Part shown: piece by piece, positions 36,816-48,600 of the stretch
Layout: every line of letters begins with the position of its first letter
Numbering within the stretch: the stretch's first letter is position 1
Assembly (NCBI RefSeq): GCF_032854445.1
Contig: NC_088302.1
Location: 15,185,338-15,249,337, forward strand
DNA: 64,000 nt
Source of the DNA: Liolophura sinensis
Lineage: Eukaryota > Mollusca > Polyplacophora > Chitonida > Chitonidae
Reading direction: 5' to 3'
The notes under the pieces: model-generated
What the model saw: the letters and a program-made list of their open reading frames with translations, nothing else
Databases searched by the model: none
What the model was told of the DNA's origin: nothing
Program-made: the position numbers and the translations under genes

Positions 36816-38823
36816 TCATTTGAACTCTTCATCGTAGTCCACTGGGCCATAGTCCGGCTGGGGCAGGGGACCGTAGTCTGGCGGCTGACCGCCTTCAGGC
36901 CCGGGAATAAGGGGGTCTTCCTCCAACAAGCCGGGCGGGATGAAATCTGGCAAGAAAAGGTGAATGAGTACAAAATGTGCGGTAGTAAATATACAAATAG
37001 GGTCCCCGCACATTCGGGACACACGACAAGGCCTGTTCTAAATTACCTCCCTTGTTGCACGACTTCGATTAAACATAACGCGAGGTTATTTTTTAAGGCG
37101 TGAAACTACGAGATGTGGGACCTCGTCTGCTAAAACATGCTGTATGTAGGTTATGAGACCACAACGACAAATATTTTCTAAGCAACAGAATGTGAAAAAA
37201 CATGATGTCAGCTTTCGAAAGTCTCAGAAATGTCGATAGATCTTTAATAGAATAAATGATTTGCAGCGGCTTGAGAGTCCGAAACTCTTTAACCAGCCTA
37301 CGCGACTTTGACTCCGAAACGTGTCATTACCCGTTCTATGAGGTCCCACATAACCACAGTTTACCTTTGACAACGCACCTTTGTAACGGGAGAGTAACTT
37401 ACAATGAGGTAATTCGCTACTGTCCAATTATAGTATCTATCATATAGCATCAAATATTTTAGTTCATATAGCAACATGTGTAAATCAAATTATATAAGAT
37501 GCTTTGGTTCATGTATCAGTCCACCTGTAGGCCTGCATATCGTTTCTTTCTCACTGTTACAAATGTAGTAATACTGACCAGTTGTTTTGTTTCTTACCGT
37601 TAATGAGATGTTTTATTCTTACAGTTAAACCTGTACACCAAATCAGATCAGATGTTTTTTTGTTTCTTCCCGTTACACCTGTACAACAAATTAGATCAGA
37701 TGTTTTGTTTCGTACCGTTACATCTGTACACCAAATCAGACCAGATGACCATCTGTTGTGAGAAACAGAAGACCCCGAGTCGTCCACCTCTCAGCGAAGC
37801 GTCGTAGATATTTCCGGTGTCGGCCACAAGAGACGTCTCTTCAAATAACAGTACACTGTAAAAGGTAACAATGACAACACATTGACTGACTGCTGGTTGA
37901 ACAACGATTACTACAATCTTACCTGTGATTTAGATCAAAGCCTTTTTAATCAAGGGCAGAGTTCAAGCTTGTTATAAATTGTTTACATCCTGTTGTCAAC
38001 TGTGTTTTGTTTGTTTCCATACCGTGAACGCTGAACATTCTGGTGGAGAAAACATCACTGAGACTTGGTCACTATGCATTGTTTTAATATTAGTGTAAGT
38101 TAAATGTGATGATAACACAACAGTTTGAGTAATTCTAGACCGGGGAAGTCTAACCCCTGCATTTTAGCTACCTAATTCTACGTATGCCATGGTACTAGGG
38201 GGCGGGCAATGTGCTACTGTTAAAGCAATTACATAAGCAATTAGAATAAAACCGTAACTCAGCTGTATTTCACCAGTTACGTGTGAGAAAACTGTCAGAA
38301 CATGACTCGTAGGAAATCCCCGGTAATAAAATTATTAATTAAATTTAAATGTTATAATGTTTGTACATAACACAATGACTAATACACCTTAAGTGAAAGG
38401 AAAATTTCAGTTGAACGATAGTTATTTACTTCACCATTCTTACAAAGGAAGGACTACGTAATCGGTAATGGCAGAAGCAGCCAGTGTACAATCTGCTTTG
38501 TTAAATTATTCTTTGCTTGTATGTTGAAACCCTGGTATAGATGTCACCAGAGTTATACCCCTTACCGTATTAAGCCTCTGGCTGGACGATGTATCAGCTC
38601 CCACCTGTATGCAGTCCTTTCTTTCCAACCAACGTTTCGGGGATCCTTCCACAGAAGTTTGACCTGTCGTCATCAACATGAAATTATCTTTGATAACTTA
38701 AAAGCCAAAAAGGTGATTTATATCTGACAGACCTACGTTATCGGGGCGCTCATTGTCTCTATCGTACCATATAGTGAAAGCTGTGCGATTACTTGCACAG
38801 CATCGGCTAATTTTAACATCACA

Positions 38824-38899
<76 letters not shown>

Positions 38900-39664
38900 T
38901 GTAATCAGTCTCTTTCATGTATGTGCAAGTCGCAGAAAATACTTTTCAACTCAACCATGGGTTAACCACTCAAAACGAAGGCTTTAGTAAAATTTGCATA
39001 AATGGATTTACCTGACCCGCAGTGTCCCCAGTATGCCACATCGAGTTCCTCAACATCTCACCAGGACCAGTGTCCGAGTTGACCAGTTTTAGCTGAATAC
39101 CCGGCTCGGCCACTGCCCTGAAGGGTGTCGGGTGCCAATATGTCTGGGTAGCTTTCTTCCACATGACCACGTAAAAATGGGAGCTGTCTTGGTAGCTGAA
39201 GATAAATCCCGCGTAGTCGTCATCCACCTCGGTGTTCACGAAGAAAGTACCGCTGAAGTCCACGCCACTGAAAGCGTTATAACCTGAATAAGAGACGGAA
39301 CAAAAACCACTGACACGTACTCATATATTTGGTGTAACCAAACCTAAGTAAGAGCAAGAAGAAATGTCATCAATAAGTAAACATTTCTTTTCGGTTGATG
39401 CTGGAATGTTCAGGATTTGCTGATCCCTGTGCAACACAAGTGCATCAGTACGCAATAATTGCTTTTTGGTTGGTGATAGAATGCTCAAGATTTGCTGTGA
39501 CCTATGCAAGAGATGTGGTGCGCTGGTTGTAGAAGCCCCTATAACAACCGATTGTTGAATAAAATTGTTTAACTATGACGAAGAAAAACCGAGCAGATGT
39601 TTTTTTTTAACTTACTGACGGCTATACCCGGATCGCTATTCATTGTCTGCACAATCTCGGCACC
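36816..39664 (-). CDS. THBS4-like: Thrombospondin C-terminal lectin-like domain and acidic tail (exons 20-24)
   Basis: This L-lectin-like domain packs against the calcium wire and carries cell-binding sites in the family. Exon 20 gives [16 protein letters not shown]; exon 21 [20 protein letters not shown] and [16 protein letters not shown]; exon 22 [14 protein letters not shown]; exon 23 [14 protein letters not shown] and YRCN. These are among the most conserved thrombospondin words, which makes the assignment firm. Exon 24 begins DFIPPG and then departs from vertebrate proteins: a roughly 40-residue tail rich in Pro, Asp, Glu and Tyr ([20 protein letters not shown]), ending FK. Exon 19 (40300-40478) supplies the start of the domain, [18 protein letters not shown]. 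Confidence 0.95.
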
Positions 39665-42600
39665 CTGCAAAAAAAGTACAAGTACAGTGCAAGTACAGTT
39701 ATGTAAGTTATCCTTAATTTACATTCTGATCCGCTTCCTTGGAGTTTAACATAGCTGTAAAAATTGATGATGATGATGATGTTGATGACGATGATTCTAC
39801 CGATCGTGTAGAAACTAAATTTCCAATAAATATTTTTAACCTCATACTTAAATAGAAAGACTGACTAGTTAGTCGTAGGTTAGTTGGCAATTTATTCCAA
39901 TCCCATGGGAAAGATATATATAGGTCATCAGTTCGGAAATATCAGTATAATACTCCTGTTATCAGTCTCAATACAGCCATATTTTGTTGTGCTTCCTCAC
40001 TGAATAACAATGTCGAAGTCAACAGACATAATTAACGGTGCTCGCGTTCATCATTATACTGATCCGGGTTATCCCTTTATACTAAGAATCTAGCGAGAAA
40101 ATAGCAGGATTGTCAAATATGCAGTTATCAGTCTAACATCATTCAGCTCTGAAGAAGTATCTGTCGCTTATGAGGCTTTGGCACATAAACCATGAGTTAA
40201 GAGTGAAAGGCTGATGCCAAACTCATGTATGTGAAGTAGTAATACGCACATATAAAAACTCTTTAGTTCTAAACACTTAGGTAAGAAAATATTAGGCACC
40301 TGGTTGAGAATCACCCAATTGGGATCGATCTGTGAATCTCCTTCCGGGTCAAGCACAACTGTCTGGTAAGCTCGGAAGTCGGTAGAGTAAATTTCCCCAT
40401 TATCCGGACAAACGTCCAAACCATCCGGATGTCCGTCACCGTCCGCGTCGTTCTCACACACATCGCCCTGTCCGTTACCTAAGGTGATAAGACCGACAAA
40501 TAACTTAACCGAACCGAAACGATGTTTACCTTCGCTAAACTTTATTTATTTACTTATTTGATTGGTTTTTTGTGCCGTACTTAAGAATATTTCACTTACA
40601 AGACGGCTGCCCACAAAACTTCTTATCGTTGCCTCACAGTATACGATAGGAGTCCTCGCCGACCGACTATAGCGCTTGTCTAATGAGGTCTTTTGTTTTT
40701 CTTTTCAGTCAGGCAGTTTATGGCGAGGTGGGTTTCTCTCCAGATCTTCCCAAGTTTGCCCCCACCCAAAAACTTGACAGCCTTTATATAAGCTTAATAA
40801 TATTTGAGTGAGTGAGTGCTTGGGGTTTAACGTCGTACTTAACAATTTTTCAGTCATATGACGATGAACTATTTTAGAGTGCATGTACGTGTAATGTGCC
40901 TCCTCGCTGAAGGGCGGATTTCCACGGCTCTTATATCTTGTGCTTCACTGAGACGACTTACCGAAGGCAAGTAAGCCGCCCCATCCGAGTCATTAGACTG
41001 GTACGGATCAACCAGTCGTTGCACCAACCCCTTAATGCTGAACACCAAGATACAACTTCCTCTTTTAAGGTCTTTGGTGTGATCCGACCCATGATTGACC
41101 CTGGATATACAGCCCCCGAAGCGTTGGCTCTACCAACTGGGGCCGGTTAATATCCTTGCATATACGGCATGAAAGACCCAATGAACCTATACAATAGATG
41201 GGACCATTGCCTTTCAATGATTTAATTTTTGTGTATAGTACAGAAATAGAAAAAGAATAAGAATTGTCTCCCTTACCGTCCAGATCCGCCTGATCAGGGT
41301 TGTACACCAGGGGGCAGTTATCATCTTGGTCCAGGATCAAGTCATTGTCATCATCGTCATCACACATGTTTCCTGCCACAGCAATGTGATATGGTAAGAG
41401 GAGCAGCCTTGGTAAGTGTTTTAGTATATAGACAAAAAAGGGGCAGATGTGAAACAGCAGTTAACTGCTTTTTACAAACTCACACACACATGTAGTCCAT
41501 GCTCTACTCTTCTTATACATCTGGCACTGTCACAATTAGCTAACCACAGATTGAAATAACAAACAGCTTATGAGATTAAAGCAATGTCAATAAAGTAAAC
41601 AGATAAAGATATGTACTCACTAACAATCAATAGAGGACGACATGGGGAAAACATTGTCGAATATCACAGAGAAATTTTTTCGATTACATTGATTATTTGA
41701 CACGTGCAGGACGACATACTAGACACAGTATTTGATATGGTCCTTATTTCACGTGGCATAGATGTACTTACGATCTATATACTAACAACGGAAGCCTATA
41801 TTTTCGACAGAATAAATTCGCCTGGAATTAATGTGACGTCTATTTTAGTTCATTTTGCATGGTATTTGTGGCGTATGGATAATTTAACTCACCTCTACCA
41901 TCTTTATCGGTGTCAAGCTGGTCAGCATTGGCCACCGTAGGACAATTATCCTTGTCGTCCTGGATACCATCGTGATCTCTGCAATGAATTGCAGCGAAAG
42001 GGGATACAAAATCGCCAATCCGCCTTTAAACGGGCAGTAAGCCTTGACTTTGTCCATATCACCCACTTGTTATAAAAGCAAACAAAATAACCTTATAAAA
42101 CCTTCGCAGTTTGACTTTCGCTTTCTCATTATGTGTTCTGTATACTTACCTATATAAAACACACAGCGAAACTGGCCGATGAATCAAATCGCTGATAACC
42201 GAATTACGTCCGAACATAAAGCCTCAGAATAGGGGCGAACTATTTTGCATGGCAAAAAAATTGAAGTGAAGGAGGGATTTTCTTAACAGAATGTGTACTC
42301 AGGTAATATATTAATGCCCAGTGAATCATCTCACTCGAACTATTGGTGGCGAACCCCAAAAAATGTTTTTTACATACGATGACATTTCATGTTTACGATG
42401 ACATTTCATGTTTATGTTTATTTATTTACTTATTTATGTGATTCGTTGTTTATAACGCTGTGCGTGAGATTATTTCTCGGATATGACGACGGTCGAAATA
42501 ATGGATTAAGGAAACTCGAACATGCTATGTCAATTTTATCATGGACGTAACCTCGACTATACAGCTTTGTTCTAACAAATATGGTGGAAAGTCGGCACAC

Positions 42601-45600
42601 AATGAAATGTTGACCGATGGAGCAATACGGTTCCCCCGAACAACGTACCAGCGTGTTATAAGCCGGTATATATCCGGAGGGAAATCTGAGCCGACTTTCA
42701 CCAGGGAACAATAGCAGTGGAAGAACAAGTGGTATCGCTTTGCCACCAACTACAAACAGTGTCGTTTCCAAGCGAAACCACCTCAGCCATTACGAGTATT
42801 CCAACAGCTGGGAGTTGTTATCCCGAGTCTGTTGTGTTAGCAAATTCAGGGTCAGCCGAGCTGTTTGTTCTGTTACAGAACAAAGAGTGGATACAATGGA
42901 TAATAATGACTGTATATGTTACATTATACATTGTGTTTCGGGTCCAGAATGGACGATAACTGCCTATATTAGCCCAAATTTAAAGGTGTTGTGTAGCCCA
43001 AATTTAAGGGTGTTGACACATCCTATATCTTAACTCTGGATGTGAACAATGACATCTGTAGCATATACTGGGGACAATAAGTGCACTCAAAATTAATCTG
43101 TTAATTTTAACAGAAAATGTGTTTTATGAGTGACGCTAGAACTTATCCTGTTATTATAATATTGTGTCATATTCAACATAATATCCTGTTAATCTAATAT
43201 TATCGCTATGTTAAATTAATAGAATATGTGTGTTATTTTGAACAGAATAATCTGCTGCAATAACAGAATACACTGTAGCATCACTCAAATAACAGACTTT
43301 CTGTTAAATTTTACAGATTATTTTTGAATGTGGAAGAAATTGTCATCTTCATTCTTTATTTCATTGGAATTAGGTTCCAATATAGAGGAAAAAGACCGTT
43401 TCCTTTACTTAACCACAATGACATGACATGGGCCCAGTTGTTCAAAGGTACATCAGAAGTTAATTCCCCTATTATCTTTAGTCTGGACAAAATCATATTA
43501 GTTTGGTACTAGTCCAAGACTGGTATTAAGATTTAAGCCTGGCTTAACTTACGATATACCGTACTTTCAAACATCCAAGCCCTGGGCCCAGTTGTTCAAA
43601 GGTGTATTGGCAGTTAAGCCATAGATTATATTTTTAGTCTGTATTTCTGCGTCCACGTGGGTTAAGAAAGTTAATAACGCAAACTACAATAATCGCAAAC
43701 TTACTGATCATCATTCGTATCACAGAGGTCCCCTATCAGGTCGTTGTCCGAATCTTTCTGTCATAAAACACAAACATGGAAAACATTGGGGGTGGTGGAG
43801 TTTCAGTACATACAGAGGTTTATAATTGGCAGTAGATTATCCAATGGCTACACATTATTTAAACTAAAGCCGCATCCACACGATGTAATTGTCGAGTCTA
43901 CCCATCGAATTCGACCATAGTCAAACGAAAATAAAAGATGCGCTGTTTCATGCGATTGTAGCATTCGACAAATCGCGTGGTGTCAACGCGGCTTAAGGGT
44001 ACAGGTATTTTCCATCAGACCCGTTCCACTCGAGGAATTTTTCTAACACCACATGCTGTAATTCTTCAACCTTTTCAACCACTTAAACACTTTTTTCAGC
44101 GGATTTTTATGCATAGAATTATTATTTAAATAACCACAAAATTGATTTACTCGTGTCAATAAAGATGCAAGGTTCATAAATGTGTAAAAATTATTTCTGT
44201 ACAGCTCAAAGTCATATCAGAATTTTTTAAAATATTCGTTGTTGGAGTTGGTTGGAAAGGTTGAATAATTAGGGTAACTTTAGGTAATATACTATTCTAC
44301 ATGCTGAGATATGTGAACAAATTAATGCCACATTTAATCAGCTTAAGTTGTTTCAAATTTTATGAAACAAATGAAATTCCTTGTCGAAAAAGATATTACA
44401 GGCCATCGTTGTCAAAGGGGCCTCAACTCTTCATCGGTGTCGGGATTTGTCTGTATTGTAATACTCACTTGTTCCGGGTTCCGGATCCTAGGGCAGTTAT
44501 CACAGGCATCTCCAACCCCATCTCCATCAGAGTCTATCTGATCGTAATTCTTCACTTTGACACAGTTATCATCAGCGTTTAAAATACCTGGAACCCAGCA
44601 TGCTATGTATTAGCGAGGGCATAACAAGAAATATGAAAATGATGGTTACCTTACAAATTATACCGAAATATGCCTGATCTAATTAGATCTTGTAACAAAC
44701 TGTGCCTTGTTGCATTACTTTATTTGTAGCAAAATGTGCTCGATTATATTACATTTTGTAACAAAATGTACCGAGTTATTTTACATCTTGTAAGAAAATG
44801 TGCCTGGTTGCACCGCATCTTGTTACAGAATATATTTGACAACCTACTCAGTGTAATTCTTTCAGTAATTTTGTGATGAAAAGGAAGCAGAATCTAAGAC
44901 GATCAAAAATACCTAATGTGCTGATTATGTACAGAAACCTGCGGAAGGTCAAATAAAAAAAATACATTAAGTACAGGAGTAGATTGTAATTTTTAATACT
45001 ACATCATTAACTGAAATCAACAGCCCTGATCAATACTGGTGATCTATTTAGTTCCAAAGTCTGGCCCAAAACACTTTGTCGTCAATATAATTCTACTTTA
45101 AGGAATAAACGCATTATGGACAATTGTCAACCATCTCAACCCCCACCTCATTTCCTATAAATTAGGTCTCCTACTGTTTCCCACATACCGTCATTATCAA
45201 TATCCGGGTCACAGTTATTCCCCAGCCCGTCCCCGTCCGTGTCCGTCTGATCCGGATTGGGCACGGTGGGACAGTTATCACAGGCGTCTCCGGTACTGTC
45301 CGGGTCTACTTCACTGTCTACCTGGGCCGGGTTGGGCACCAATGGACAGTTGTCCTGTCAATGAAACACGAATAAAAGGCGTAATTTGGACATGGTGCCA
45401 TTGGCGGTATCATAACAGCCTGAGATCGATCTAGAGCTCGGCTTATGTTGTTTTGGAACCATTTCACTTAATTCGACATTCACTTAACCTGATGTAGAAC
45501 TTTCAAATTCCATCATAAAAGTTAAACAAGAGGCTCGCCGTTTTCCTTTGACACGAAGGTTTCGCGCTCGAATCAACAAATCAAACACGGGGCAGACAAA

Positions 45601-48600
45601 TTTGAATTTGAAACGTGTAATTTCTGACGTCACCATTTAGTGAGACTACTTATTCGTGTGAAAAGTGGGTTGTATTTTGGCGCTAAGTACAGATGCGCCA
45701 TTGCAGTTTGGCTTTGTGACAACATAACATGTTAACACATGATTTTAAAACGTGACATGTACTACTTCACCGGCCTAGTAAGTGTAAAGCAACCATTAGT
45801 TCATTTATAATTTCACCACGATAAGGCGTTTTACCGAATTCTTGATAACTCCATCATCACATAGTATTTTACCGGATTGTAGGTAATTCATTATGATTTG
45901 TTTAGCATTTTTACCGGATTGTTGATAATTCCATCGTTATTAAGTATTTTACCGGATTGTTGATTATTCCATCGTTATCGGCGTCGTCATCACAGGCATC
46001 TCCTAGCCCGTCCAGGTCCGCATCTTCCTGCCCGCTGTTAGGGGTCAGCTTACAGTTATCCTAGATGAGAAAAGGTGGGTTGAAAAATTGAGAACAACCC
46101 AATATGAAAGCCATTCTCAATGCGGATGCTGAAATGTTTAAAGGTATTAACAAGATTTCTTGTACTTTAACAAAACGTACATTTAACACTGCAAACCTAT
46201 GAGAAATTTGCCCCCTTCTACACACAGATTTTTTTGTCATAGCTCTTACAATCAACGATTAAAAGATAACTTAAATAATATTTACAAAATTTGATTGTAG
46301 GTGAGTATATAATGTGAAAAAACGCGACACCAGAGTACCCTGTCACTGGCACTATGACCCATAAAGCCCACCTTAAAATTTAAACACTTAAATGCATTAA
46401 ATTCCAGTTTAAAATAGTCCAAAAAGATGTAAAAATGTACTATCTGGCCATGCTTAATTGTGAGCTATCTTTTTCTGTACACATTACATGATTAAAAGAA
46501 TTCCTAAAATGAAATTGGAAAATGGAAAAAAAACTTTCTCAAAAGCACTTCTGATAATCTGGAATGAGCACAAATTTCAAGCTTTCAAACCTTCAGGAAA
46601 TTTTGCATCAAAACAAGGTTTAACAATTATAGACATGACCAGCGTTGTTATTAAGATGCTAATCTTATCATGTCATCACCTTGCGACATCTCCTGTCGAG
46701 ACAGTCTGGAATGGCGTCGTCTGGCAATCCGTCAAGATCCGTGTCTCGCACACAGTGGAACCCGTCCCCAGCAAAACCTATACTACACTGTAAAACATAT
46801 AAAATGCTGAATCATCTTGCTCGTTTACGACATTTATAAATAGTTAATTCTCTGTAAAACGATACAGTAAATCAACCAAAACAATATGTGATCCCAACAA
46901 CGCTGAAAGTGAATGAATCCCAAATTTTTTTCATCACAATCTATAACATTTTAAAGATTGGAGATTCAGGATGAATATTTGTAAGAAACCTCTGTCCCTG
47001 GAACTGCATGATGTACACAATTGTAGTCACAATGTTGCCACATGTATTATGTAAGGCAGAGAAGCAGGCCAAATTGTTTCATTTAAGATTAAAATTTTTC
47101 AAATTTTAAAGAATGGAGCAGATGTATGACGTCATTACTTACCTCACAAAGATAGCCGTCGTGACCCCGTCGTTGTAAACAGTTAGCGTTGACGTCACAT
47201 TTTGTCCGTCCGTCTGGACACACATTGCCGGATTTTCGACAGCCTACGGTCTGGTTACCTATGAACCCTGGCAAGCAGTCCCCACACTGACGGGAGCCCT
47301 GGGAGAGACGAGCAGAATGTCAGCGGCGACAAGGGAGGCAAAGAAATGTAATCTGGGCATAACTTGTGTAGGCTATTATTCATTTTATACCCTTGCGATG
47401 GCGTTTGCAAAATTGCAAAAGAAAAATGTTCCATATAGAGCAGAATGTAGTCTGCATTACCCGGGAAAAGGTACCCACTGAAAGGAAAGTCAGAGTTATA
47501 TCAGCAACATTATCATATTTCATATTGTTTTCTCATAAGAAAATGAGATGACCAGACAAACTGGCTATAAATTTTGATTTCAAATTAAGTGAAATATTTA
47601 CAGAAAGATGAGTTTATTAAGCTGGAGGAAACTGGCGTTTCCATACTGTTTTATTGAATGAAACTATAAAGAAGGCTGCTGGACCTGAATTTGATCTCTC
47701 TTTGGAAGGACACCTTCCACAGATTCTATCAACGCAGATACTTCAAACCATTATCCTGGTTTTTTTCTCACAATCTGTTTCGATCATTAATAGTAAAACG
47801 TAATGGAGAAACCAGCGACTGAAATGTTTCACACAGTGGAGTGATGAGTACAATCAGAACTGTCAAATCAATGAGCCATCATCTAAAATAGCACAATCTA
47901 TTCCTTCGCTATTAACTACAACCATCCATCAACAATTCAATGAACACAGCAAATCCACAGCTAATAAATCAGTCAACATCTGAATTAGCCTGTTCCATTT
48001 TTTACAACTTATTTCAGCCATCCACTGATTTATCAATTCAAGGCATCGCCGTACATACCGGGGTGTTGATACACTGTGAGTTTGGTACACATCCACCGTT
48101 GTTTCCGTCTTCACACTCGTTCAGATCTCTGCAAACCTTCGAAGATAACGCAGAAATATTGCCAATTAATGTTACATTGGTATAAGTTTGCTGCAGATAC
48201 GTGTAATACACGCATAATGTAAATGGGAATTACAAATTGGCACTATATCCTGAGCAAAAATCAACACAGTTGCCTTATTACCAGAATTTTAGAGAAATTA
48301 TTTTTTGTTTTTTTTCTTCTTTGTTACCTGTTTGTGCCGTTGGGCAAACTCAATGCCAATTCCTTCCAAGGGCGGAGCAGTGTATCCCAGAGGGCACGGG
48401 GTGCACGTGAACCCTGGCTGAAGATTCTCGCACGTGGCTAATCTGTCACATGGCCTACTGTAGAGACACTGGGAAAAACATCATTCTTTTTAAAAACGGG
48501 CTTCATTTGTTCATTTTTACGCGATCAAACATGATTAGTCTGGAGCTCACTCGCAAGAGATGACCCATTAGCGATGGATAGTCTTTTCGTTTACACTATT

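Noticed and set aside
36750-37103. 117-codon plus-strand frame over the thrombospondin last exon
   Set aside because: It is antisense to a well-supported coding exon whose GC-rich sequence keeps the other strand open.
40938-41150. 70-codon plus-strand frame
   Set aside because: It lies entirely inside the family 2 SINE.
48059-48128. Shorter form of thrombospondin exon 10 starting after TTTGCAG
   Set aside because: It breaks frame with exon 9 and reaches a stop; the acceptor at 48136 keeps frame and restores KQVC.
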